A program made the position numbers and the translations under genes. From Struthio camelus (taxonomy: Eukaryota > Chordata > Aves > Struthioniformes > Struthionidae): a stretch of 64,000 bases of DNA. Below the pieces are notes generated by a model that saw only the letters and a list, made by a program, of their open reading frames with translations, was not told the DNA's origin and did not search any database. Location of the stretch: NCBI RefSeq assembly GCF_040807025.1, contig NC_090968.1:5569906-5633905 (forward strand). Reading direction: 5' to 3'. Of this stretch, positions 10,820 through 21,900 are shown one piece after another (the first letter of the stretch is position 1; every line of letters starts with the position of its first letter).

Positions 10820-12278
10820 AAAGCCATTTCACCTTTAATTATAAGCAAAAATCACTCTCACACGGAATTCTCTGACACCAGCAAATAAAATAAAATCTAA
10901 CAAAACAGAGAAAGTGAATCACTGTATTCAAATCAGAAAACAATCCATATTTATATATATTTATAGATATGTCGTTTGTAGAAGTAGCAGTGAAAGGCAA
11001 GTATGGGCCAGTGATTTCCCGATAAATTACATTCTTTACATCCCAACAAGGTTTAGCGGCTGGAAAGTGGCTGGAAACAGAAACCGGGGAGCGTGGGGGG
11101 CCAGGGAGTGCAGGGGCAGAGGGGTCTCTGCCCAAAACGTGTGCCCAAAGAGGGGAGGGGAGAGGCATGAGAGGGAGGCGCTGCCCGATGCAGGGCCCAG
11201 CCTGTGCGGCCTGCGGGCGCCAGGACTGCGCTGCCCAGGCCCCATGCTCACGACACCCTTTGAGCCATGCCCGGCTCTTTTCCACCCTGCTGCTTGCAGT
11301 GAGCCTGGCCGTGCGCTGCCTCGATGCCAGGTGATGGGCAAGCACTGCCCGGGGCGCGTTTGCAGCCGGGGAAGCGCAGCGAGCTCTGAGCCGGGCTCCA
11401 GTAGCCCTGGCTTTTGCCTGCGACCCTGCTCATCTCTGCCGGCATGGCCATGCAGGCCTGCGAGCTGCCCGTCCCCCGGCAGGAGCGCAGCGCTCCAGGT
11501 CTCACCGAGGTGCCAGCCTGGCCCTCCGCCAGCCCGGGGTGCTCCTCCGCCGTGCGGGTTTTGGCAGTGTACGAGTCATTGTGGTCCTCGCTGCAGGAGC
11601 TGGCACTGGAGGGATGTTAAGTGGGGCTGGAGGGGAGCGGGGCGGGACGCCGGCCCGGCTCACCGGGAGCCCATGGGTCTGGCAGGGAGCCGCAGCCTCC
11701 AGACTCTCCCCAAGTCCCCGCTCAGGGCTGCGGTGCAGGGGGATGCGGGTACCCGGGCGTGGGAGCGGGATGCTGCTGGCCGGGGCTCACAGACTCAAGC
11801 GAAGGGAGGCACACAGTCGGGGAGGGAGGGAGGGAAGCAGCCCCGGCACCCGCTCACCGGCACGCTCCCAGCCCGCCAGCCAGAAACGGGGCCGGGGAAG
11901 CGGCCCCTGGGGGGCCAAGGGAGCCGCCTGCCCCGGGGACCGACAGGCCCCAAGTGCAGGAGCCCCCGGGCCTCTCCTGGCAGCCGAACCATGCCCGCTT
12001 CGGGGCAGCTTTTGCCCGCTGTGCCCCAGGCAGCCCCGCTGCGAGCAGGATGCTGAGAAGGACCGCGCGCTGCGGGAGCGGGGCAGCAGGGAGGGCGCCG
12101 GGGCAGAAGAGGAAGGGCCGAGCCCTCCTTTTCCCACAGGGCAAGCGAGGCAGGGGATGGGGGACCGGGTGTTTGGAGGGGCTGGGGGAGAGGGAAAGGG
12201 ATTCCTAGTTAAAACCGGCTGAGAGCCCTAAAGCGGTTACACTGCGCGACACGGACTGAGCTCGGGGCCGAGGCGGGC
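10820..12278 (-). other. DMTN: 3' UTR of DMTN
   Basis: Sequence downstream of the dematin stop codon. An ATTAAA signal on the minus strand lies at 10839-10834. The last 200 bp are AT-rich (10840-11040) against a GC-rich background, as is common just before a cleavage site. No coding exon is visible. Confidence 0.55.
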
Positions 12279-15200
12279 TCAGAAGAGGAAGGCTTTCTTC
12301 TTCAGCTCGTTGCGCTTCCACAGGGCCAGCTTGCTGAACTCCTCGGGGGACATCTCGAAGACCCGCAGGAAATCCTCGGGGGAGAGGTGCCGCTGGGGGG
12401 ACAGGCAGGGTCAGGGGGTGCCGGGGCCCCGCGCCCTCGCCCGCGCTCCTGCCCCGGCCTCAGCCCGGCCCCTACCTCTAGCCTGGTCCTGTCCACGCCG
12501 GGGGGCAGTTTCACACGGCCTCTGTTGGTCACCATCAGCATTTCGTAGGGGTAGATCTGCAAACCAGGGGAGGGCGGAGGCTGTAAGTCCTTCCTCTCTG
12601 CCTTCCCTCCATCCTGCCACCCCCGTCCATGCCCCCGTGGTCCCCAGCAGGCCCCCGGCCCCTCTTACCTTCTGCTCCAGCATGCTGGGCAGGGAGTTGC
12701 CTCTGTCCATGCGCCCGTGCTGGCCGTTCTGCAGGGACAAAGCCTAGCGTCAGCTCTGCAACGGGCTGCTCTCTCCCGCTGAACCAAAGCCAGGGTGATG
12801 GGCTCCAGCCCTGGCACTGGCATGCCATCCCTCTCTCCCTGCCCCAGTTTCTCCCTTCTTTGTCCCTCCGATGCCCCCCGGACCCCATTGGCAGCTGGCC
12901 CCGGTGCACCCCACTCCCGACCCTGGCATACGTCACCCTCTCACTGGGTCTCTGCGCCGGCAGCCAGGCGAGTGCTTACCTGCAGGCCTGGAAAGTAGAA
13001 AAAGCAGGGCTCAGAGCCAGGGACCCCTGCACGATGCCCTCCCAGGGTGCGGGGCAGCCGGTCCCCCCCCCGGCTGCATCGTCCGCCAGGGAACCAGAAG
13101 CCCCTTGGGGCAGCCCAGGCTTGCCCCAGCATCCCCCGTCCCGGGGACGTCCCCATGCCCTATGCTGCATGCTCACCTGGACTGCCCTTCTCGCTGCCTG
13201 CTGAGCTGAACTCCGCCGACTGCAGCTGCAGGGGAGAGGGGACAGCGTCAGAGCGACGCCAGGCGGGCCTCAGCGCCCAGACCCCGGCCACGGCCACCGT
13301 GCCCTGGCTCCGGGCAACCTACCCGGGTGAGGGTGCTCCTGCCGGACGCGGGCAGCGAGGAGCTCTTGTAGCTCCCCATGTGCAGAGCTGTAAGAGAGCA
13401 AGAGGCTGTCAGTAGGGATGTGGGTGGCCGGAGCAAAAGATGCTCCAGCAGGAGCGCAGGGCCAGGCCAGGCCATTAACCAGCAGCATGGGGCAGGGCAG
13501 GGATGGGGGAAGAGCTGGTTAGTGCTGGCACTGCTGGCAGGGCAAGCCGGTGCCAGGTGCCTGCGTCCCACGTACATGTGTGGAAGGGCGTCCGGTCAGG
13601 CAGCGAGCGGGTTTTCCTCCGGATGGGGAGAGATTTCTCCATCTCCTCCTTCAGGATCAGCTTCCCAAGGTTGGAGGTGACCTGGGGGCAAAGGAGCGTG
13701 GGGATCAGTGCCAGGACGTCCCTAGCCCATCGCACCGAGACCGTCCGCCCCACCGGGTCTGCCCTGCACCTTGCTCAGCTCCTGCCTCTGCAGCTCCCGC
13801 AGGTTCTTCATCTCCTCCGTGAGGTCCTCTTCCTCCTCCTCCCCTCTCTTGGAGGCCATCCGCTTCCTCCACTCCGTCTCTGGGGAAGAGAAGGGGACAT
13901 CATGCCTCGGGTGTCCGAGAGGACAGACCGGGCTGCCCTGCCATGGCCAGCCCCTCATGCCTGCACCCTCCTCCCGGTCCCCCACCTACCCACGACCGCC
14001 AGGGACGGGGGGCACGGCCAGTAGTCCGTCTCGATCTTGGCGGGCTGGTTGGGGTCCGGGGGCTGAGCCGCCGGGAACTTGGAGGATTCGATGATCAAGT
14101 CCTCTATGAGGTGCTTGCCATGGTGGGCGCCGGGGTGGTGCTCTGCGTGGGACAGGGCAGCGGAGGCGGGTGAGGCCGGACCCCACGGCGCTGGGCTGCC
14201 CCGAGGCCGCCGGACAGCAGCCCCACACTCACCTTTCTGCTTGTAGATCGGAGGCTTCTTGTATATGTTCAGCTCCGTCGTGTCGGTCTCTGCAGCGGGG
14301 AAGGGGTTTGGGGAGCAGACCGGTGAGAGTGGTCCCGGGGGGAAACGGCCCCAGCGCCCCGCAGAGCTTCCCGCCTCAGCCCAGTCTGCCCAGTTGCCCT
14401 CCCCGGGGGTGCTGGGGCTGGGAATCGCGCGACGGCAGCCCTGCAGGGCTCCGCTGGGGTTGCGGGCGGCGGGCGAAGCGGGTGCCGAGCGGGCGTACCG
14501 GGGCGGTGGAAGTGCTGCACGCTGCTGCGGGCCGCGGTGCCGCCGTGGCGCGGGGCGCTCTGCGCGGCGCTCCCCGGGGACCGGCTCTCCAGCCATTCCC
14601 GGACGACCTGTGGGCGAGCGGAGCCGGTGAGGAGCCGAGGGGGCACCGCGCGGCCCGGGGCGATTCGGCAGCGCGCCTGCTCGCCCGCCCAGCCTCCTCG
14701 GGGCGATGCTGTGCTCGAGCCCCAGCAGCCCCGAGGCCGGTGGCCGCTCTCGCAGTCCGGCGGGGGAGCCGCACGGCCCCGGAGCGGCGGCAGTGGCGGA
14801 GGGCCGGCTGGCTGCGGATGCCCCATCGCCCTGCGGGGAGCCGGCTGGGCTACCTCGGGCCCGGCATCCCCGGCTCAGCACAAGCGGTGCCAGTACTCAC
14901 CTCTGGAGATGGAGGAGGAGAGATGGATTTAGGCGACAGGGAGCGCTGCGGAAGGCAAAAAGCATTTTATTGCAACCCAAGTGCAAAGGCCGTGCCCCTG
15001 GACAGACACCGTGCCCTCTCCATCCGGTCGCTCCGGGGCAGAGCAGGGCTTCCCCCGCCGGCCGGCAGCGCGGAGGACTGGGGGGACGCGGGGTGGCGCA
15101 AGGGGGAGGCCTCTCCGCCCGGTGCCCGCCCGAGGCACCCTCACCTCTCGGCTCCGGGGCAGCTCCACGTGCTCCATGAGCGAGTAGGTGAAATGGGGTT

Positions 15201-16124
15201 CGTAGATCATCAAGTCGGGGCGCTCGATGTCCAGGATCGCTTTGTCCTTGGGGATAGCCGCCAGGTCCTTGTAGCCCAGAACCTCATTGTCCATTTTGGC
15301 CTGGGAGAAAGGAAAACCTCCTGTGCATTCGGGTGCAAAAAGTGTGTCCCTGGGGCTGGCGTGGCACTCGCTCCGCAGCGGCGGCAGCAGCAGCCTGCCG
15401 GGGCGGTCGGGAGGGCTCGGAGAGGCACGGCAAGGCCCCACAGATGGAGGGACGCGGGGTGGAGGTGCGAGCGAGCCACTTACCACGATGCTGGAGGGCG
15501 ATCCCGGGACGCTGGACCCACGGGAGGAACAGACGCTCCCAGGGGAGGTCAGCGGTTGCTGGAAGGAAGGGGAGGTTTTGGCAAACCTCATCCCTCGGGC
15601 TGCCTGCCTGGGAAGCCGCTCGCGCTGTGCTCAGCACCCCCCAGGAGCCGGGGACACCCCGTGCCCGCGGCCTGGGTGAGATGCCCCTGGGGACAGGGCA
15701 TTTCTGGATGGGCCCTGGGGTCTCCTCTGCAGAAGCCAGCTCCAGCCTTGTGGTTTAGGGCTGGGGACACTCAGGACACGACAGTGGCTTGGACAAGACA
15801 CATGTCCACTAGATGGTGCTACCAGGCTGGGCTGGGAGGAGGGGGAGGAAGGCGGGGAGGAAGGCTGGCCAAATGGAGAGGAGCGTGTCCCTCCCGCGCC
15901 CACCTGAGAGCTAGCAGCCTCCCGGGGCACTACCTGCCGATGCCCTTGGCCACTGGCCCCTTGCCCTTGGCCACTAGCCCTTGCATGTCTCCTCTGGCTC
16001 CCCGCTGTGTGCACGCCCCGAGCCCCCTGCCCTATCCCCCGAGCCCCCTGCCCATGGCAGCCCTCACCTTCTGCAGTCTTTCCATTCAGCTGTGGGCCGG
16101 AGGGGCTGTGTCAGTCACAGGGTC
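12279..16124 (-). CDS. DMTN: DMTN, dematin actin-binding protein (401 aa)
   Basis: 15 coding exons join in phase: 16085-16068 (in an exon starting at 16124), 15558-15484, 15300-15145, 14945-14901, 14607-14499, 14289-14233, 14142-13990, 13879-13770, 13681-13576, 13387-13323, 13225-13177, 12987-12980, 12728-12669, 12556-12476, 12392-12279. The protein starts [15 protein letters not shown] and contains [20 protein letters not shown] and [10 protein letters not shown]. It also has [18 protein letters not shown], a Glu-rich stretch, [18 protein letters not shown] and a villin-type headpiece from MLEQK to the end ([12 protein letters not shown]). Human dematin is 383-405 aa. It bundles F-actin and joins the spectrin-actin junction of red cells; PKA acts on the headpiece. 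The RRKTRSLPD segment is intact. One exon is only 8 nt. The promoter lies upstream of 16.1 kb. Confidence 0.97.
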
Positions 16125-17464
16125 CTGCGTGGGGAGGAGAACGGGGATTTGGGGGCAGCCATCAGTGTGGGCACGGCCCCCCGCTGCACCCCGAGGCGGC
16201 TCCCAGGCCAGACACCCGGCAGCGCAGCTGGGCCGGGCAGACCCGGCTCCCCAGCGGCCCCGTGCTGCCGGGTCGAGCCCCCGGGCGGGAGGCGAGGGGG
16301 GCTCAGAGGAGCCAGGCTGGCTCGGGGCCCGACAGCCCACCGGGCACGTGATGCTAATGCGACGCGAGGCATGCGCGGCCCTGCTATCAAATATTCATGC
16401 GCGGGCGGCTGTGCAGGCTCGCCGGGGGACCAGGCAGTGCCACAGTCTCCAAAGTGCCAGAGGTGGCCAAACAGCTCAGAGATGGGTCGGGGGCAAGGGA
16501 AAGGCTTCGGGGCTCTTTGGGGCCCCACTTACCACTGCCTCTGTGGCTCCACATCCCTCTGGGCACTAACACCAGGCTGGGGCTCGGGTGCTGCCTCTGC
16601 AACAGAGACGGGAGAGGTGAGAGGTGCCCGGGCTGCGGCAGCAGAGCCGACCGGGCCGGGGGCTCCCCCGGCCCCGGCTGTGCATCCCCTGCACCGGCCG
16701 CGGGCTGCCCGCACCGCTCCGAGCCATTGTTCCCGGGACGCCGGGAAGGAACAGCGAGTGCCTTTGGACATGGCCCAGGCTCTGAGCGCCGACGCACACA
16801 CTCCCTATCCGGCCCTCCCTGCCTCGCATGAGCGAATCCTGGCAAGCGGGGTTTTCCGGGAAGTCCAGAAGCAGCTTTGCTCGGCTGCCTGCCCCGAGGG
16901 CGCGCATCCCGCCCCGGGGGGACCTGGCCGGGACAAACCCTTGAGGCTGCAGGTTGACAACCGTGCAGAGCTCAGCCGCGGCCTCCCACCCGGAGAAGGC
17001 AGCCTCCCCGCCAGCGCAGCGCCGTGCACCCCGGGGGAGTCCGGACCTCCCGGAGCAGCGACGGCGCCCGGCAGCTCCGAAGAGGTCCCCGGCGCCCGGC
17101 GCGTGCCGCCCCGCGCCCGTATGCCCAGCCCCGGCGGCTGTTGACGAGCGCTGACAAGCAGAGCAGAGGTAATGAAGCCTTTTGTCCCCCGGCAGCCAGC
17201 GGCCTCGAGAAGGCTCCAGCGGGAGCAGGACGGGCGAGCTGCCCCAGAGCCCCCGGCCCCGCTCTGAAAAGGGGCCGAACGGCACGGCCGAGCCCTCGTG
17301 GTGCTCTAAACCCACAACAAACACAACAAACAAAGGAGAAAGTTCCTGATTTTCCTCGGACTTCTCCTTTTAGCTGGGAAACCACAGGGAAAACTTGGCA
17401 AAATCCAGTCCCTGGTTCCCGACAGTGATGCTGAGCCCAAGCCTGAAGCCAGAGCTCAGTCCAA

Positions 17465-17560
17465 GCCCCTCCACCAACTCTGCATCATGGCCCTTCTACG
17501 CCTGGGGAAACTGAGGCAGCTTGAGTGAGCCACTTCCCAGGGCAGCACCAGCACCAGCAC
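17465..17560 (-). repeat. MIR/CORE-SINE-like remnant
   Basis: The stretch CCTGGGGAAACTGAGGCAG, followed by GCTTGAGTGAGCCACTTCCC, resembles the reverse complement of the MIR SINE core (GAGGAAACTGAGGCACAGAG then AAGTGACTTGCCC). Only about 60 bp match, so this is an old, worn copy or a chance match. Related short words recur elsewhere in the window. Confidence 0.35.
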
Positions 17561-18809
17561 CAGGAGGCCCCAACGCTCAGCTGTGCTGGGACCGTCGCCC
17601 TTCCCACACCCCAGCAGCAAAGCGCTTTGCAGACAGGTTTGTGCAGAGCTGGGGAGCTGCGACCGCCTCCGGGAGCAGCCCGGACCATGCCCGCTGCCCT
17701 CCTGCCCGGGAGGCCAGGCCTCCGGCAAGGGCTCAGAGCTCAGAAACTGAGAAGGAGCAGCTCCAGCAAACCCTGGAGCATCATGCAGCTACTGGAAATC
17801 AGCCGCGCATGAGATCCTGCCCAGAGCCGCCCAGGCAGGAGACACGGGGTCGTTCCGGGACAGCTGGCATCGCTGGCCCTCCGCTCCGCGCGCTGAGCTG
17901 CCGTGTGCAGGGACCCCCTGCTACAAGAAACCCAGCTTGGTGCTAGCAGGGCCCCAAACCGCAAGGAGCCCGGGCTCTGGCCAGCACCCCGCCGTCGCCC
18001 ACCCAGCGCCCAGCCCAGCTCTGCCGTGGGCTGCGGCGCCGGCGCACGCAGGATGGCCGAGCACTGACACCTCTTTCTGGGGCGGCGGGAGCGGTGCTGG
18101 GTACAAGGCAGCATTGTCCGGGCCGGGCTGAGCAGCGTCCGGCCGTCCCCACGCACCCATGAGCTCACACTTTCCACCGGCGACGGCGGCCAGAGCCAGG
18201 GCGGGATTCCCAGGAGCGGCTGGCTCCTCGGGCCGCGCTGGCGGACTGCCCTCAGGGGGCTGAGCAGGGCGTGCAGGAGATGCCGTGCACGGAGCGTGCA
18301 AAAGCGGCAGACCCCCGTCTTCGAGGCGGGGAGACCCGAGCACCTGCGCGCCCTGCGGAGCCGAGCCAGCCTGCCCGCGGCGGCTGCCTGCTCCCTGCGT
18401 ATCCTGCAAAGCTCAGTGCCAAAAAGCACCACCCTGGAGCCCGTAACGGCCAGCGCAGGGGCTGGAGCGGCTTGCAATGGAGCGGGCCTACCTGCACCCC
18501 GGAGAGGGTGGGAGCGGGCGGCGGGGCCAGGCGCCGCGGGTGGACGCAGGCGGAGGCGAGCAGATGGATGAGATAGCAAATAGCAGGAGGCAGAGGAAGT
18601 GGCAGAAGCTGGCGGGAGGGTGGGTGCGGGGACGGGTGGATGCGAATGCTGATGAGAAGGAAAACAAGCGGGAGCGAGGGGTCTGCAGGAGGGCTAGCGG
18701 CCGGGGAAGGCGCCGAGAGGGAGCGCAAGGGGCGGCAGAGGGAGGCGCGGGGTGCCGGCCAGCCCTGGCAGCGCTCCCACGCCGCCGGCACGGCCGGGGG
18801 ACGCAGGGA

Positions 18810-18932
18810 CACCTTATCTGGAGCAGGCAGAGAGCCACCGCCCAAATCAGCAGCCTCTCTCCCCGTGACAACCTCCCATCTGCCCGGGCCGGCGGCTGGG
18901 CTGCCGGGCTCCCGTGCCTGCAGAGATAAGGC
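18810..18932. promoter_or_regulatory. Paired GATA sites upstream of DMTN, one an E-box/GATA composite
   Basis: AGATAAG lies at 18924-18930 (plus) and again in reverse at 18819-18813, about 105 bp apart. The reverse copy reads CTG, eight bases, AGATAAG on the minus strand, which fits the TAL1-GATA1 composite layout. WGATAR words are rare in such GC-rich DNA. Dematin is an abundant red-cell membrane-skeleton protein, so an erythroid element here would make sense. The motifs are seen; the function is inferred. Confidence 0.45.
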
Positions 18933-21900
18933 CGCCCGACGCGGGCTGGGGATTTCTGCGGCCGGCCGCCGTGCAGGAGGCAGGGGAGCGGGGTCCGGGG
19001 TGCGGGAGGGGGGCAGCGCCATCGCCCCGTCCCAGGGCTCGGCGGCGTGCATGGCTCTGCCTCGCCGCGCTACGGGCAGTGAAAGACGCTGGGAAGAGAG
19101 GAACGGGAAGAGGAAGAGCGAGAGACGGACGGACAGACCACGTGCAGAAGGAGGCTTGCCTGGCTGCATGGAGGCGCCGAGCCGGACCGGCTACGCGGGG
19201 CCTGGCGGAGGTGCCTGCGAGCGGCGCCCGGGCGGCCGGGATGCCGGCGCGGGGATGCCGGCGGGATGCAGGGATGCCAGCGGGCTGCGGGACGGCGGCG
19301 GCGGGGAGCGCGGCGGCAGGGCCTCGGAGGCTGCCGGTGCCGCGAGGAGGGCTGACGCCGCAGCACGGAGAGGTCAGCTCCCTCCGCCCCCCCTCGAGGA
19401 AATCCGGATTTGACTTTTCGCAGCCGCCAAACCCATTAGCTCGCAGCCCCTGGGCAGAGGGCCAGGCTGCGCAGCCCCTCGGCCCCGGAGAGCCCTCGCC
19501 GCGGGGCGAAGGGAGGCACCCCCAGCCTTCCTCTCCTCTCACTCCTCCTCTCCACGCCGCCCTCGCCGCCTTTCCCTTCGCATGGCGACCGGCCCTTCTG
19601 CCTGGCATTTCCACGCTCACCCCGCCACCCCAGCTCCCGGCCCAGCCTCACGCTGCAGTTGCCATGGAAAAAACTCCCAGCCAGAAATAAGCGGGGGATA
19701 GAGCCGGGTCACAAGTTCCCCGAACAGCCGGGGAGGGCGAGCCCTGGGAACGCGCGTCCGGCGCTTCCCGGCCCGGCTCCTCCTCCCGCGCGCACGCACC
19801 GCGCTGCTCCTAGCGACGCCACCAAATAAATACTACACACTGCAGCCCCGGCGCGCCCGCGGCCCCCGGAGACCCCGCCGTGGGGCTGCCTGCCCCCCTT
19901 GCTGGCTCCGGCGGGCAGAGGAGGATGGGGAAACTGAGGCACGGCACCCGGAGCGGCTCAGCGAAGCGCCGCGGTGCACGGAGCAGGGCACACGAGGGCA
20001 AGGCTGGCATCGGGCCCCCGCAGTGTGCATCCCGCCCGGATGCCCCGAGCACGCGGCAGGCCAGCCCGAGCCGGAGGGAGACGAGGGAGCGCGGCTGGCT
20101 TGGCCCAGCAGCCGGGCAGCGGCGGGCGCGCACAGCCTCGTGTTTGCCCCCGTGCCACCCTCGCCTTTGCACGGCAAGTGACCAAGCGAGCCAGCACATC
20201 GCAGGCAGGCCACCGCCACAGCTGCCCGTGCGCGGGGACCAGGCGACGGGCTGGAGCAGCTGGGGCAGCAGACGCGGGTCCCTGGGCATCGCTCGCAGGG
20301 AGGTGGGATCGGGATCCTACCGGCAACTTGATCCCAGCGGGAGAGCTGGAGGGAGGCTGGGGCACGTGAATCCCCGGCCCGCCTCTCGCTGGTATCCGGT
20401 TCCTCCTCTGTCCTGGTTCTCGTCCTTTCTGGCCCCGGTGGAGCGTCGCCCGGCAGAGGGGAGCTAACCTTCAGCTATTGACAATCCATTCCTTCCGTGC
20501 CATTTAACTCTGCCCGGCGCAGCCGCCCGGCTGCACAGGGATGCCTCTTTAGCGTTAAAAGCCACCAGCTGCCAGCGGGAAGCGGCTGGGATTTTTCCAT
20601 CTCTCGGCGCCGAGGGTGCAGCTGGGCGAGCGGGGCCAGCCAGCTCCCTTCCCGCGTGCCGGGAAAAGCAGGTCAGCGCGGAGCCTGGGAGCAGGCGAGC
20701 AGCTCGCGGGCTGCCCCTCGCAGCACCCCTGCGCCTGCGGCTGCCGAGCAGCCCCCCGGCCCGGGGCTGCTCCGTGCCTCGGTTTCCCTGGCAGTCTATT
20801 CCTCCCGTCGGACTTGGGAACGACGGATGGATCTGGGCCAAGCCAGCTGGTCTCCTGCTCCCGAGCCCAGCTCAGAGGCTTCCGTTCCTCAAGTCCCCAA
20901 ACAGTCAGCAAGTTCACGGCAGCCACACGCGACGCTCGCCCGAAAGGCCCTGGGGGCGTCCGGCCGCTCCGCGTGCAGCGGGCCCGGCCCCCTGCCCTGC
21001 ACGGCCCCGATGGCCACGCTGCAGCCCGCTTCGGGCAGAGGCTCACGTGGCGTGTAATCTGGGATTAAAACAGGATTAGCCTGCTCGTCCTGCATGCAGA
21101 GGGGCTGGAGGGACCCATCGGGGCCGGGGCTGGAGCGAGTGAGCACAGAAGCGAGTGCAGGCTGCACCTGGCCGGCCCGCGGCGCGGAGCAGGCGATGCC
21201 CCGCAGCCCCGAGCTCGTCCCCCTCTGGGCACGGCCCTGATGGGCTGCCTGGCCTCGAGCGCCTCCCAGCCTGGCCTCGGCCAGGCGAGGGTCCCTGGGT
21301 GCACCGAGGGTGGCCATCATGGCGAGGCGCCCGCCTGGGGGCCGCTGGGCAGCGGGATGCAGCCGGGGGCCTCCCGGTGCCGGGGCCGCGGCAGCAGCTG
21401 GCGGCTCAGGTCTTCCCGGGAGAGGCCGGGCTTAGCCCTGCCTGACCAGCGCTCCTCGCACGCCCACGGCCCCCAGCCCCGTGGAAAGGCCGCGGCACGG
21501 CTCCATCCATGCCCGAGAGCCGGCGGCAGGGCCTGGCCTTGCACCCCAGCACCCCCCCGGCATCGGGCACCCTGGCCCCTTCCTCGCCAGGTGAAGCCCC
21601 GAGGCGGCGCAGCAGCGGCGGAGAGATGGACGCGCCTGTCCTCGGTCCCCAGCCAGCGGCCTGGCCCCGTTCCCTGCATGGCAACCCGGCAGAGCGGGAA
21701 GGGTCTGAAATCCCAGTGGGGGCCCAGAGCCCCCTCTCAGCCCGGAGCATCCCGGGGAGACACACAGGGGACAGGAGAGACGCATCCCCCTGCGCCAGCC
21801 CCGGCCCCAAGCCTTGCTGTGTTGGAGCAGCGCGAGAGCCCAGCCCCACGGCTCCGTGCCCAAAGGCGGCTCCCGCTGCGCTCCAGCCTTGCCAGACTGC

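Noticed and set aside
9708-10888. Plus-strand Pro/Ala-rich frames of 376 and 386 aa
   Set aside because: They run through a C-rich intron repeat and the CpG promoter antisense to the AFAP1-like first exon; no family match.
14170-16569. 799-aa plus-strand open frame over DMTN
   Set aside because: It is antisense to seven phase-consistent dematin exons; GC-rich DNA lacks stop codons on the opposite strand.
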